64,000 nucleotides of DNA, taken from contig JAQUPX010000005.1 in assembly GCA_028716385.1 (NCBI GenBank), positions 204,865-268,864 on the forward strand, written 5' to 3'. Source of the DNA: a bacterium (GTDB taxonomy: Bacteria; Hydrothermota; UBA3073; JACQXS01; JAQTXJ01). The number at the start of each line of letters is the position of its first letter. Position 1 is the stretch's first letter. This document shows positions 34,022 through 43,862 of this stretch, in pieces. The notes under the pieces are model-generated. The model had not been told where the DNA came from, ran no database searches, and worked only from the letters and a program-made list of their open reading frames with translations. Position numbers and translations under genes: made by a program.

Positions 34022-35005
34022 ATGCCTGATAATTTTTGGAAGAATAGAAATGTCTTTGTAACAGGATGCACTGGTTTACTTGGCTCATGGCTTACTAAAG
34101 CTCTGGTTGAAAGAGAAGCTAATGTTGTAGGATTAATCAGAGATTTAGTGCCTAAATCAAACTTAAATTGGTCTGGATTTAATGATAAAATTAATATTGT
34201 CAGGGGGGAAGTAGAAGATTATTTTCTTCTGGAACGAGCTATAAACGAATATGAAATTGATACGGTTTTTCATTTGGCAGCACAGACTATTGTTACTATT
34301 TCCAATAGAAACCCGATTTCTACTTTTGAGTCAAATATAAAAGGTACATGGAATATTTTAGAAGCTTGCAGGAGAAACCCATTAGTTAAAAGAATAATCG
34401 TAGCTTCAAGCGACAAAGCGTATGGAGATCAGGAAAAATTACCGTATAATGAAAATACCCCTCTTGAAGGCAGGCATCCTTACGATGTCTCTAAGAGTTG
34501 TGTGGATTTAGTTTCCCGGTCTTATTATCATACATATAATCTTCCTGTTTGCATAACCCGGTGCGGTAATTTCTATGGCGGGGGAGATTTGAATTTTAAT
34601 AGAATCGTTCCCGATACAATCCGTTCTGTCTTTAATAATGAATCTCCCATTATAAGAAGCGACGGGACACTTATCAGAGACTATTTTTATATTGAAGACG
34701 CGGTAGAATCATATTTGTTGCTTGCTGAAAAAATGGAAGAACTAAAAATCCAGGGTGAGGCTTTTAACTTTAGTAATGAAATTCAAATAACCGTTTTGGA
34801 ATTGGTAAATAAAATTATAAAACTTATGGGAAGCAATTTACCTCCCAAAATTTTAAATCAGGCAACTAATGAAATAAAACATCAATATTTGTCTGCAAAA
34901 AAAGCAAAAGATATTTTAAGTTGGACACCCAAATATACTTTGGACAACGGATTAAAAAAAACGATTGAATGGTATAAGAATTTCTTAAATAACTCCTTAA
35001 AATAG
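34022..35005 (+). CDS. rfbG: CDP-glucose 4,6-dehydratase
   Basis: A 327-residue extended SDR. The NAD-binding TGCTGLLG is at 14-21, and the catalytic Tyr154-x3-Lys158 sits in HPYDVSKSC. RfbG-type motifs are [16 protein letters not shown] and [18 protein letters not shown]. It converts CDP-glucose to CDP-4-keto-6-deoxyglucose, using the product of rfbF. It stops 1 nt before the GTG of the next gene. Somewhat shorter than the usual ~355. Confidence 0.96.
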   Translation: MPDNFWKNRNVFVTGCTGLLGSWLTKALVEREANVVGLIRDLVPKSNLNWSGFNDKINIVRGEVEDYFLLERAINEYEIDTVFHLAAQTIVTISNRNPISTFESNIKGTWNILEACRRNPLVKRIIVASSDKAYGDQEKLPYNENTPLEGRHPYDVSKSCVDLVSRSYYHTYNLPVCITRCGNFYGGGDLNFNRIVPDTIRSVFNNESPIIRSDGTLIRDYFYIEDAVESYLLLAEKMEELKIQGEAFNFSNEIQITVLELVNKIIKLMGSNLPPKILNQATNEIKHQYLSAKKAKDILSWTPKYTLDNGLKKTIEWYKNFLNNSLK

Positions 35006-35006
35006 G

Positions 35007-36572
35007 GTGAAAATTAATTTATCTGCCACAAAAATAAAAAACGAAAATCATTTAATTACAGATAAAAAAATGGATACTATTTTTAATAACTTATTTGTTT
35101 TTGAAATGGCGAATAACCATATTGGAAATGTTGAACACGGTTTAAAAATTATTAGAGAAATACATAAGGTTAGTAAAAACTTTGACTTCAATTTTGGATT
35201 TAAACTTCAGTATCGGCATTTAGATAGTTTTATCCATCCGGATTTTAAAACGAAAACGGACATAAAATATGTTAAACGTTTTCAAGAAGCAGGTCTAAAT
35301 GAAAATCAACTTAAAAAACTAAAAGATGAAATTACCAATCTTGGCTTTGTCTCGATTTGTACTCCCTTTGACGAGAATTCAGTTGATTTGATAGAAAGAC
35401 ATAAATTTGATATTATTAAAATCGGAAGTTGTTCTTTTACGGATTGGTTTTTATTGGAAAAAATTGCTAAAACGGATAAACCGATTATTGCTTCAACTGC
35501 CGGGGCATCTCTGGATGAAATCGATAAAGTAGTTAGCTTTTTCAAACATAGAGGAAAACAATTAGCGATTATGCATTGTGTCGGAGAGTATCCTACGAAG
35601 GCAGAAAACTTACAATTAAATCAAATTGATTTATTTATAAAGCGATATCCCAATATTCCGGTTGGTTTTTCAACTCATGAAGACCCCGACAATATGGATT
35701 CCATAAAAATTGCTATAGCTAAAAATGCGAGCGTATTCGAAAGACACGTTACCGTTAATATGAAAGAGTTCCCGAAAAACGCTTATTCATCAACTCCGGA
35801 ACAAATTGCGAAATGGCTGGAGTCTGCCCGTTTAGCTTTTCAAATGTGCGGTATTTGCGGTGAGAGATCAAAATTCACTAAAAAGGAATTGGCGGACGTT
35901 AGGCAATTTAAACGTGGCGTTTTTGCGAGTAAGAAAATTTTAAAATGTGAAAAAATAGATTTGGCGAATACGTTTTTTGCTTTCCCTAATCAGGACAATC
36001 AAATAGTTGCCAATGATATGTCAAAGTATACCGAACTTAATGCAGAAAAAAACTTTAATGTTAATGAGCCAATAATGTTTGAAAATGTCAAACTAACTGA
36101 AACAAGAGAAAAAATTTATTCAATTGTTCAAAAGGTGAAAAAAATATTAAAGAAAGGAAAAGTAGTTGTTCCCGGTCAGGCAGATTTGGAAATTTCTTAT
36201 CCTTACGGGATTGACCGTTTTGATGAATATGGAATTACTATGACTACGGTGGTTAATCGTGAATATTGTAAAAAGTTAATTGTTATTTTGCCTAACCAAA
36301 AACATCCCGAACAATATCATAAAGAAAAAGAAGAAACCTTTGTTATTCTTTATGGTGATGTTTTGTTAAGCCTTGACGGAAAAGAACAAAAATACGGTTC
36401 AGGGGATGTTATAACGATAAAACGTAATGTAAAACATAGTTTTACTACAAAAACAGGTGCTATAATTGAAGAAATCTCATCAACACATTATAAAGAGGAT
36501 TCTTATTATACGGATAAAACAATATTGAAAAACAAGAATCGTAAAACCTACTTAAGTTATTGGATAGAATAG
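35007..36572 (+). CDS. NeuB-type sugar-acid synthase fused to a cupin
   Basis: A 521-residue fusion. Residues about 25-290 match the NeuB/SpsE barrel (FEMANNHIGNVEHGL, GFKLQYR, TPFDENSVD, IKIGSCSFTDWFLLE, STAGAS, HCVGEYPT, GFSTHE, FERHVT), which condenses phosphoenolpyruvate with an aldose. Residues about 295-365 look like the SAF-type tail (KRGVFASKKI). Residues about 380-515 form a cupin with HPEQYHKEKEETFVILYGD and later His ligands, similar to sugar-isomerase cupins. The GTG at 35007 sits 1 nt after rfbG; an ATG at 35070 (MDTIFNNLFVFEM) is an alternative start. It would make a ulosonic-acid-type sugar in the same operon as the CDP-sugar pathway. Confidence 0.88.
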   Translation: MKINLSATKIKNENHLITDKKMDTIFNNLFVFEMANNHIGNVEHGLKIIREIHKVSKNFDFNFGFKLQYRHLDSFIHPDFKTKTDIKYVKRFQEAGLNENQLKKLKDEITNLGFVSICTPFDENSVDLIERHKFDIIKIGSCSFTDWFLLEKIAKTDKPIIASTAGASLDEIDKVVSFFKHRGKQLAIMHCVGEYPTKAENLQLNQIDLFIKRYPNIPVGFSTHEDPDNMDSIKIAIAKNASVFERHVTVNMKEFPKNAYSSTPEQIAKWLESARLAFQMCGICGERSKFTKKELADVRQFKRGVFASKKILKCEKIDLANTFFAFPNQDNQIVANDMSKYTELNAEKNFNVNEPIMFENVKLTETREKIYSIVQKVKKILKKGKVVVPGQADLEISYPYGIDRFDEYGITMTTVVNREYCKKLIVILPNQKHPEQYHKEKEETFVILYGDVLLSLDGKEQKYGSGDVITIKRNVKHSFTTKTGAIIEEISSTHYKEDSYYTDKTILKNKNRKTYLSYWIE

Positions 36573-36598
36573 TTTGAAATGATAGATATAAATTAACA

Positions 36599-37180
36599 GT
36601 GAAAACAATTGTATGGGATATTGATGATGTGTTGAATGACTTAACGAAATCCTGGTTCGAAAATATTTGGTTGCTGTCAAATCCGGGATGTCGTTTAAGT
36701 TATCAAAATCTGACAAGTAATCCACCGAATGAATTATTGAACTTGCAAAAAGAAGATTATTTTAAACTGCTGGATGAATACAGAAACTCCGATAAAGCAA
36801 GAAATATGAAACCGGATAAAAAAGTGATAAAGTGGTTTGAAAAATATGGTGAAAACTTTAGGCATATAGCATTAACTGCAAGACCAACTCATACGGTTGC
36901 TGCAGCAGCGGAATGGGTTTTGTGCTATTTTGGAAAATGGATTAGAACGGTCAGTTTTATACCATCCGCTCGCCCAAAAATATATATGCCAAGCTATGAT
37001 AAAGATAAAATAAAATATTTGAAATGGTTCGGGAAAGCGGATTTTTTTATTGATGATAAAACTGATGACATTAAGGGTGCAAAGACATTAGGAATACAAT
37101 CGTATTTGGTTCCTCAACCATGGAATAAAGGAACATTGCCCTTACCTGAGATTTTAAGCTTGTTGATAAAAAATGAATAA
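36599..37180 (+). CDS. HAD-superfamily hydrolase
   Basis: A 193-residue HAD-fold protein. Motif I is WDIDDVLND (nucleophile Asp and general acid Asp), motif II ALTARP, and the acidic motif IV FFIDDKTDDIKGAK. The DIDDVLN form resembles 5'-nucleotidase-like HAD enzymes. It begins with GTG and overlaps the next gene by 8 nt. Given the NeuB homologue upstream, it may act as a sugar-phosphate phosphatase, but this is inferred only from position. Confidence 0.85.
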   Translation: MKTIVWDIDDVLNDLTKSWFENIWLLSNPGCRLSYQNLTSNPPNELLNLQKEDYFKLLDEYRNSDKARNMKPDKKVIKWFEKYGENFRHIALTARPTHTVAAAAEWVLCYFGKWIRTVSFIPSARPKIYMPSYDKDKIKYLKWFGKADFFIDDKTDDIKGAKTLGIQSYLVPQPWNKGTLPLPEILSLLIKNE

Positions 37181-39038
37181 AAAATTAATTCCGCCCCGGC
37201 GGACAGGCAAACTTTCGGATTTCGTTTTCAATTTCATTGAAAACATTGGAGTAAAACATGTTTTTATGCTTCCGGGTGGTGGGTGTATGCATCTTGTTGA
37301 TTCTTTAGGTAAAAATCGAAAGTTAAAGTTCATTGCCAATTTACATGAACAAGCTTCTGCTATTGCTGCTGACGCCTACAGCCAATATACAAATAATATA
37401 GGAGTGGCTCTCGTAACCACTGGTCCAGGGGGAACTAATGCCATTACCGGGGTTGTTGCTTCGTGGATTGATTCCGTTCCCGTACTTATTATTTCCGGGC
37501 AGGTTAAGAGAGCGGATTTACTCGTTGGAAAAGGTGTCCGCCAAATGGGTCCCCAGGAAGTAGATATTATTTCATTAGTTAAACCGATTACTAAATATGC
37601 AGTTACTGTTATGAAACCTGATGAAATAAAATTTCATCTTGAAAAAGCCGTTTATTTAGCAAAAGAAGGACGACCGGGACCAGTATGGATTGATATACCT
37701 TTAGATGTGCAAGGGGCAATTATTGATGAAAACAAATTAGTTGGGTTTAAATCGACAAAAGTGGTAGGACAGACATTCTTGTCTGTCAAAGATTTTACAC
37801 AAAAAATAACCGAAACAATCCGATTATTAAATCAATCCGAAAGACCGGTAATACTTGTTGGGAACGGAGTAAGGCTTGCTAATGGGATAGAAGAATTTCG
37901 GAAACTTATAAATATTTTACAGATTCCCGTTCTAACTACATGGAGAGCTTTGGATATCTTGGCGGAAGAAAATGATTTATATATTGGTAGACCCGGTTCT
38001 ATTGGCCAGAGAGGAGCTAATTTTGCCCAACAGAATGCAGATTTAATAATCTGTATTGGCGCTCGATTGGATTTGGGACAAGTAGCTTTTAGTTATAGTA
38101 ATTTTGCTAGGAGAGCTAAAAAAGTTATCGTTGATATTGATAAAAATGAAATAAATAAAATAACAACTAAAATTGATATTGCTTTTAATACGGATGCTGG
38201 CATTTTCTTAAATGCTCTTACAAGAAAGATTAATAAAATAAATATAGATACTTCAAAATGGCTCAAAAGATGTCAAGACTGGAAGAAAAATTATCCTGTT
38301 GTTTTGCCCGAATATATGGGACATCCAACTATGGTGGCGAAAAAAGAAAGAAAATATGTAAATACCTACGCATTGGTTGAAACATTATCGAAATTATTAA
38401 CTAATAACGATATAATTATTCCGGGTAGTTCTGGGAGTTGCAGTGAAATAACTTTACAAGCTTTTAAAGTAAAGAATGGCCAAAGGGTTTTTAATTCACC
38501 GGGTTTAGGGGCAATGGGATTTGGTCTTCCTGCAAGTATTGGTGCTTGTATTGCGAGTGGTAAAAAAAGAACTATTTGTTTAATCGGGGATGGAGGGCTT
38601 CAACATAATATCCAGGAATTGGAATTATTAAAAAGATATCAATTGCCAATAAAATTATTTGTTTTAAATAATAATGCGTATGCATCAATTAGAGCTACTC
38701 AAAATAGATATTTCAATGGTAACCTTGTCGCTTGTGATCCATCCAGTGGATTGACATTGCCGGATACAATTAAAATAGTAAACGCGTATGGATTAAAAAC
38801 ATTTAAAATAGATAGTCAGGATAAGATGAAAGGAAAAGTTAATACGATACTCAAGTATGATGGACCTGTTGTATGTGAAGTTATTGTAAACCCTGATTTG
38901 TTAACTCAACCTAAAATATTATCGGAAGTTAAGTCGGATGGCAAGATATTTTCAAAACCTATGGAAGACCTCTGGCCATTTTTAGATAGAAAAGAATTTA
39001 AAGCAAATATGATTGTACCAATTGTTAAAGAATATTGA
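37173..39038 (+). CDS. Acetolactate-synthase-like TPP enzyme (possibly YerE-like)
   Basis: A 621-residue TPP enzyme with the complete three-domain layout. The N-terminal PYR domain has the catalytic Glu59 (LHEQASAIAADAY) and TTGPGGTNAITG; a central domain follows; the C-terminal PP domain has GDGGLQHNIQELE..NNNAYASI, the metal/TPP motif. Acetolactate synthases make precursors of branched amino acids, but YerE-type relatives add a two-carbon unit from pyruvate to CDP-4-keto-3,6-dideoxyglucose. Location between rfbG and rfbH favours the sugar role (inference). A GACAGACATTCTTGTCTGTC repeat is embedded at residues about 198-206. Confidence 0.9.
   Translation: MNKKLIPPRRTGKLSDFVFNFIENIGVKHVFMLPGGGCMHLVDSLGKNRKLKFIANLHEQASAIAADAYSQYTNNIGVALVTTGPGGTNAITGVVASWIDSVPVLIISGQVKRADLLVGKGVRQMGPQEVDIISLVKPITKYAVTVMKPDEIKFHLEKAVYLAKEGRPGPVWIDIPLDVQGAIIDENKLVGFKSTKVVGQTFLSVKDFTQKITETIRLLNQSERPVILVGNGVRLANGIEEFRKLINILQIPVLTTWRALDILAEENDLYIGRPGSIGQRGANFAQQNADLIICIGARLDLGQVAFSYSNFARRAKKVIVDIDKNEINKITTKIDIAFNTDAGIFLNALTRKINKINIDTSKWLKRCQDWKKNYPVVLPEYMGHPTMVAKKERKYVNTYALVETLSKLLTNNDIIIPGSSGSCSEITLQAFKVKNGQRVFNSPGLGAMGFGLPASIGACIASGKKRTICLIGDGGLQHNIQELELLKRYQLPIKLFVLNNNAYASIRATQNRYFNGNLVACDPSSGLTLPDTIKIVNAYGLKTFKIDSQDKMKGKVNTILKYDGPVVCEVIVNPDLLTQPKILSEVKSDGKIFSKPMEDLWPFLDRKEFKANMIVPIVKEY
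37764..37787. repeat. Dispersed GQTFLSV-type repeat inside a coding sequence
   Basis: A 24-bp palindromic element containing GACAGACATTCTTGTCTGTC is read in frame as VGQTFLSV, at the linker between the first and central domains of the TPP enzyme. This element type is known as a dispersed repeat in several bacterial phyla. Confidence 0.75.
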
Positions 39039-39062
39039 CACTAACCTGCTAAAAAGTATAAA
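39035..39062 (+). promoter_or_regulatory. Internal promoter ahead of the methyltransferase gene
   Basis: TTGACA (39035-39040, overlapping the stop codon of the TPP-enzyme gene), 16-bp spacer, TATAAA (39057-39062). This gives a leader of about 40 nt before the ATG at 39110 and divides the glycan cluster into at least two transcription units. Confidence 0.75.
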
Positions 39063-39109
39063 TATTATTTTGAGTTGTTTTATGTTTTTATTTTGAGACT
39101 AGCATAGAT

Positions 39110-39976
39110 ATGAACAGTATGCATAAAAATTGTATTGTTTGTAAAAATAAAGATATTTTTACAAAATATATTATTAATGGATTTCATATCTTTCAGTGCA
39201 GGCAATGTTCTTTGCTTTTTGTAGGGGAAAAACTTTCACAAGAGGAATTAAAAATGTGGTATGAACAAAAAGCGGACGTGGATTGCGACTATACCTATGC
39301 AGATCAAGAAAATATAGAAAACCTTAAATTCTATTATCTTAAATTAGCTGATTGGATTTCAAAGAAAATGCCTACCGGTAAAATTTTAGATATAGGTTGC
39401 TCGGGAGGATATTTCCTTGATTATATGAAAGGTTGGGACTGTCACGGTATTGAAATATCATCTTTGTACGCAGAAAAGGCAAAAGCAAAACACGGAAACA
39501 ATATACATACCGGTACAGTTGAAGATTACGAATATAAAAAAGAGTATTTTGATGTTATTACGCTGCAAGATGTTTTAGACCATATGCCTGACCCATTACA
39601 AGCCCTTGCCAAATGCAATAGTTTATTAAAACCGGGTGGCATAATAGTAATAAAAGTTCACGATATTTCATGTCTTTTTGCAAAACTCCTGGGACCACGG
39701 TTCTATGCATTCGTTCCAATATTCCATCTTGTATATTTTAACAAAAAAAACCTCATTGAGACACTCTCTATGAGTGGGTTCAAAACGGAAGAATATAAGT
39801 ATCTTGCACACTTACTGTTTTTAAAAACTATTTTCTATAGGTTATCCCAAGATAATAAAAAAAATTTCTTTTATAAGCTCTATAATGTCATTAATCGTTC
39901 CTCATTAAGAAATATAAAAATTAAAAAAAACTTATATGATATTATTACCGTATTTGCAAGGAAGGAGATAGTATGA
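39110..39976 (+). CDS. Class I SAM methyltransferase with N-terminal zinc ribbon
   Basis: A 288-residue protein. A four-Cys zinc ribbon (Cys8, 11, 30, 33: CIVCKN..FQCRQCSLLFV) precedes a class I methyltransferase domain with ILDIGCSGGYFLDYM (SAM-binding motif I), IEISSLYAEKAK and LQDVLDHMPDP. Zinc-ribbon methyltransferases of this build often C- or O-methylate nucleotide-linked deoxysugars. It overlaps the following radical SAM gene by 4 nt (ATGA). Confidence 0.9.
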   Translation: MNSMHKNCIVCKNKDIFTKYIINGFHIFQCRQCSLLFVGEKLSQEELKMWYEQKADVDCDYTYADQENIENLKFYYLKLADWISKKMPTGKILDIGCSGGYFLDYMKGWDCHGIEISSLYAEKAKAKHGNNIHTGTVEDYEYKKEYFDVITLQDVLDHMPDPLQALAKCNSLLKPGGIIVIKVHDISCLFAKLLGPRFYAFVPIFHLVYFNKKNLIETLSMSGFKTEEYKYLAHLLFLKTIFYRLSQDNKKNFFYKLYNVINRSSLRNIKIKKNLYDIITVFARKEIV

Positions 39977-40998
39977 TGTCAAACTTTTCGTATTATATTG
40001 AAATGTCAAGACAATTGCACCTTTTTCAGGCTACTCCTAAGATTTGGAACTATATAAAGTATCGTTTACTGGCGCGGAAAGCTATTATTTCTGTGCGGCG
40101 ATATACCCCACAGATTGGGTCACTGTCCCTTACTACCCGTTGCAACCTGAATTGTGGGTATTGCAATTCGGCAAAAATTCGCCAGGAAGGAAAGGTAAAT
40201 TGGCAAGAAAGCGAGGCTACACTTGAAAAAGTCAAGCGTATTCTCGCCAATCCATTTTTCACAAACTGTCTATTCTTTGAACTAGGGGGAGGGGAACCTT
40301 TGTTAGTTGAGGAGTTGGATAAGATTGTTGCTTATCTGGCGGAACATGGACATATAACAAACGTTATCACGAATGGATTGCTCTTAAATAACCGCATTAC
40401 AGAGTTAAAACATGCCGGGGTTTCACGAATCAGTATCTCTCTATATGATGAAAATTTGTCAGTTATGGAAAATACCCTTGAAAAAGTTAATAAAATTTTT
40501 CCTGTACACGCAAGTATTGTGCTGTTAAGAAGTTTAATAGAAAAGAAACCTGATAAACTTTTGGATATGGTACGTTTCGCAAATAATGCTGGGTGTATCA
40601 GTATGCGTTTTTTTATATATCGGCCAATGGGTATAAATCCACAACCTGAAGAAATAATTAGTAATACTAATCTTGCTTATATTGAATTCCGTCGCAAAAT
40701 AGAAGATGCTTTCCCGGGATTTTGCTTCTGGCCGGAAATTGTTAATACAGATACAGTGAAAAAACTTTGCCCACATTTATGGCAACGTGTCGGTTGCGAT
40801 ATGTTGGGAAACATAATAATCTGTTGTGGTATAGACAGTACATTGAAAGGTCCAAATAGTAATTTATTTGAAAATGAACCTGAAGTTATATTTAATCATC
40901 CTACACTAGTAGCTATGCGGGAACAGCTAATGGATCCAAGATGTGCTCCACCACATGCTTGTAAAATTTGCAACTTATTAGGAGACCCGGGTTGGTAA
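39973..40998 (+). CDS. Radical SAM enzyme 1 of the glycan cluster
   Basis: A 341-residue radical SAM protein. The CxxxCxxC motif is Cys57, Cys61 and Cys64 (TTRCNLNCGYCNS), followed by GGGEPLLVEELD (glycine-rich SAM motif) and TNGLLL. The C-terminal third is Cys-rich (CPHLWQRVGCDMLGNIIICCGID, then PRCAPPHACKICNLLG), like a SPASM or twitch auxiliary cluster domain. Start is ATG at 39973; a second ATG follows immediately. Substrate unknown; context suggests a sugar, lipid or short peptide in glycan modification. Confidence 0.9.
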   Translation: MMSNFSYYIEMSRQLHLFQATPKIWNYIKYRLLARKAIISVRRYTPQIGSLSLTTRCNLNCGYCNSAKIRQEGKVNWQESEATLEKVKRILANPFFTNCLFFELGGGEPLLVEELDKIVAYLAEHGHITNVITNGLLLNNRITELKHAGVSRISISLYDENLSVMENTLEKVNKIFPVHASIVLLRSLIEKKPDKLLDMVRFANNAGCISMRFFIYRPMGINPQPEEIISNTNLAYIEFRRKIEDAFPGFCFWPEIVNTDTVKKLCPHLWQRVGCDMLGNIIICCGIDSTLKGPNSNLFENEPEVIFNHPTLVAMREQLMDPRCAPPHACKICNLLGDPGW

Positions 40999-41022
40999 TA
41001 AGAGGGATAAAGAGAAAATATT

Positions 41023-42114
41023 ATGCTAAAAAAAGAAAATAAATTAAAATCAAGCGAAATAGAAAAAAGAAACTTGCTAAAAAAAGAAAAACCTTATGTT
41101 TATGAAAAAATTCTAAAGTTTGACGAAAAGATTAGACGAGGAGAAAGTATTGCTATTATTCAGTTCCAGTATAATTATATCTGCAATTTTCGCTGTGAAC
41201 ACTGCTCTGTGAAAAGATTCCAAGGCAAAAGTAATGCCCGGCAGTTTACCATAGCCGATGTAAAAGATCTTTTTCGGCAGGCAGATGAGATGGGGCTTGC
41301 GCGTGTGACAATTACCGGAGGAGAACCATTGGTGTTTAAGGATTTTGATGAATTGGTAGCAGCTATTGACCCTAAAAAATTTTATATAAATTGTGATACG
41401 AATGGCTGGTTTTTGGATAAAAAAAGAGCCGATCACTTAAAGAGCATAAGCGTTGATAGGATTCAATTAAGTATAGACAGCCTTGATGCTACTGAACATG
41501 ATAGCTTCAGAAAAGCTAAGGGATCACATGAAAGGGCAATGAAAGCAGTCGATGCAGCCTTGAATGCAGGCTTAGGTATTTTCATACAAACTGTCGTTAC
41601 TAAACAAAGGCTTTACTCAAATGAGTTTATTGAATTCATTAAATATTTCGACAAAAAGGGGATAGGAGTGTTTGTAACCTATGCAAAACCAGTGGGAGCA
41701 TGGGAAGGAAACTTTAATGTTCTGATTAACAAGGATGATATGAACTTCTTAAAAAAACTTGAGAAGAACTATAATGTATTTACACATTTAACGCCAGCCT
41801 ATGGCCTTAATATAGGTTGTATAGCGGTAAAAGGAATGATATCCGTAACGCAATATGGGGATGTATTACCTTGTCCGTATATTCATGTATCTATTGGTAA
41901 TGTCTTTGAAGAGCCTTTGAAAGATATAATCCGGAGAGGATTGAATATCAAATATTTTGGCGAACATATTGATACGTGTCTTATCGCGGAAGATAGAAAT
42001 TTTATTAATAAATATATAGTTAAGCGGGTATACAATAAACCCTTGCCGGTTAATTGCGCGGAAGTCTTTACGGAGGAAGATAAAACCTTAAACCCATTTA
42101 ATAGAAAGTTTTAA
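41023..42114 (+). CDS. Radical SAM enzyme 2 of the glycan cluster
   Basis: A 363-residue radical SAM protein. The motif is Cys54, Cys58 and Cys61 (NYICNFRCEHCSVKRF), then TITGGEPLVFKDFDEL and DTNGWFLD. The C-terminal part has CIAVKG..GDVLPCPYIHVSIGNVFEEPLKDI, an arrangement seen in SPASM/twitch proteins (MoaA/PqqE-like), plus later Cys residues. The first 40 residues are a charged helical extension. It starts 25 nt after radical SAM 1 and is only distantly similar to it. Substrate unknown. Confidence 0.9.
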   Translation: MLKKENKLKSSEIEKRNLLKKEKPYVYEKILKFDEKIRRGESIAIIQFQYNYICNFRCEHCSVKRFQGKSNARQFTIADVKDLFRQADEMGLARVTITGGEPLVFKDFDELVAAIDPKKFYINCDTNGWFLDKKRADHLKSISVDRIQLSIDSLDATEHDSFRKAKGSHERAMKAVDAALNAGLGIFIQTVVTKQRLYSNEFIEFIKYFDKKGIGVFVTYAKPVGAWEGNFNVLINKDDMNFLKKLEKNYNVFTHLTPAYGLNIGCIAVKGMISVTQYGDVLPCPYIHVSIGNVFEEPLKDIIRRGLNIKYFGEHIDTCLIAEDRNFINKYIVKRVYNKPLPVNCAEVFTEEDKTLNPFNRKF

Positions 42115-42127
42115 TATTGCAGATTTT

Positions 42128-42637
42128 ATGAATATTGCAGATGCTATAGCGCTTCTTGATAAACAAGTCCCGGATCCATCAGCGGGCTTGCCTGAAAAAT
42201 TGTTTTTTTACATTAGCAGGACAACTCCTTTAGTTAATGTTGACCTTCTTATAAAAGATGAAAATAAACGTACACTTTTATCATGGAGAGATGATAAATA
42301 TTGTGGAAAAGGATGGCATTTGCCCGGCGGGATTGTTAGATTTAAGGAAACATTAGAAACAAGGGTTGAAAAAGTAGCTGAAACCGAAATAGGCGTTAAT
42401 ATCAGTTTTGACACAACTCCAATAGGATTAAATCAGGTTATAATTCCTGAACATAATATAAGAGGACATTTTATTTCTGTTTTATACAAATGTTTTCTTT
42501 CCGGCACCTTTACTCCTGAAAACAAAGGACTTTCTCCGGCGGAAGCAGGTTATCTTATGTGGCATGATTTTTGTCCTGATAATTTGATAAAAGTTCACGA
42601 AATGTATAGAAAATATATAAAAAACAATGTATATTAA
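42128..42637 (+). CDS. Nudix hydrolase, GDP-mannose mannosylhydrolase-like
   Basis: A 169-residue protein. The Nudix helix region is GGIVRFKETLETRVEKVAETEIGV: the G-x5-E spacing fits, but the usual REUxEE is altered (KVAETE), as in GDP-mannose mannosylhydrolases (Gmm), which hydrolyse GDP-hexoses at the glycosyl carbon. WHLPGG and WHDFCPDNL also fit that group. A role in tuning nucleotide-sugar pools or removing a sugar is inferred. Confidence 0.85.
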   Translation: MNIADAIALLDKQVPDPSAGLPEKLFFYISRTTPLVNVDLLIKDENKRTLLSWRDDKYCGKGWHLPGGIVRFKETLETRVEKVAETEIGVNISFDTTPIGLNQVIIPEHNIRGHFISVLYKCFLSGTFTPENKGLSPAEAGYLMWHDFCPDNLIKVHEMYRKYIKNNVY

Positions 42638-42651
42638 AAGAATAGAAAAAT

Positions 42652-43854
42652 ATGGTAAAAAGAAAATTTATACATAAAAAAAATATCTATTGGGTCATTC
42701 TTCTGTTCTTTCTTTTGGGAATAGGTGAATTAACAGCTTTTATTTTATCGCATCTTGTTCCTGGACATGTTTACTACACACCACCGACAAATGCGGAATT
42801 CGATGCTTACCATAAAATGTCGACCCAACCAAATTTTTCTCACGTATTTGGATGGTTGCCTCAGCAGAAATTAATTACGTCTGAAGGTTACCGTATTTCA
42901 CCGGATGGGGAAGGTCTCAAAAAGATAGCCTCGGTATATGGGGAGTCTTTTGCGTTTGGTGACGACGTAAACGACAGGGAGGCATGGACAAATGTGCTTT
43001 CAAAAAAGCTTGGGCGCAAAGTCGAAAATTATGGCGTGTCCTTCTACAGTACTGGGCAGGCATTGCTACGATTCATGGGAAATACCGCTGACACACCCGA
43101 AGTGGCAATATTGGTGATTATGTCGGAAAATATTGTCCGTAATATCAACCAGAATTGCTGTTTCATTTACAGTCCATTATTGATGTTCCGGCCGGTATGG
43201 TACCTTGAAGGAGATGGAATTGGTCTTGATTCAATGCCGGATATGACTAAAATTGATGCAGCAACCTATCTGGTGCACGAGCGCTCATTATTGCGTCACG
43301 AGTACTTTTGGCCTGAATCATCACGGCTTTCAAAGAGAAAGATTCACTTCCCTTACCTTTACTACCTACCCCGTGCGATTTTCTATAACATTAGAATTAC
43401 CAGTGGCTTACTTGATGAAATAGGTATTCATGTGGAACCATGGTATGCTGAACTCTATAACCCGAAACATCCATCCGGGGCGTATGAATTGACGTTGCGT
43501 ATCTGTGAAAAGTTTGTCACTGTTGCCCACCAACGTGGCGTTCGGAGACCTATAATACTCTTTCTGCCAAGAGACCGTGATATAAGCTATTACTTCGCAA
43601 AGGGAACATGGGGTTATGAGCATTTTTGGACCGATGCACGAAAACGTTGCCCTGAATTCTATACATTGAGTGATAATATTGCGCGTGACTTTCCAAATAA
43701 AGATGAGAGTATTATTAAAGAGTATTTCTATACATCAAGACGAAATGGCATAGGACGTAGTAAACGAGAGGTAGGGGGGCATTATAATGCCAAAGGCAAT
43801 GATTATCTTGCCAAGGTTATATATGAGATTATTATTACTGAACCTAGAAAATAA
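42652..43854 (+). CDS. Membrane-anchored SGNH/GDSL-like esterase
   Basis: A 400-residue protein with a single N-terminal helix (residues about 12-35) and a periplasmic domain. The motif SVYGESFAFGDDV (Gly97-Glu98-Ser99) resembles the GDSL nucleophile block. NYGVSFYSTGQALLRF resembles block II-III. The C-terminal GGHYNAKGNDYLAKVI has the block V histidine, though the usual Asp three residues before it is not evident. It may add or remove acyl groups on the exported glycan. Seven short reading frames in other phases are shadows. Confidence 0.75.
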   Translation: MVKRKFIHKKNIYWVILLFFLLGIGELTAFILSHLVPGHVYYTPPTNAEFDAYHKMSTQPNFSHVFGWLPQQKLITSEGYRISPDGEGLKKIASVYGESFAFGDDVNDREAWTNVLSKKLGRKVENYGVSFYSTGQALLRFMGNTADTPEVAILVIMSENIVRNINQNCCFIYSPLLMFRPVWYLEGDGIGLDSMPDMTKIDAATYLVHERSLLRHEYFWPESSRLSKRKIHFPYLYYLPRAIFYNIRITSGLLDEIGIHVEPWYAELYNPKHPSGAYELTLRICEKFVTVAHQRGVRRPIILFLPRDRDISYYFAKGTWGYEHFWTDARKRCPEFYTLSDNIARDFPNKDESIIKEYFYTSRRNGIGRSKREVGGHYNAKGNDYLAKVIYEIIITEPRK

Positions 43855-43862
43855 ATTAATAA

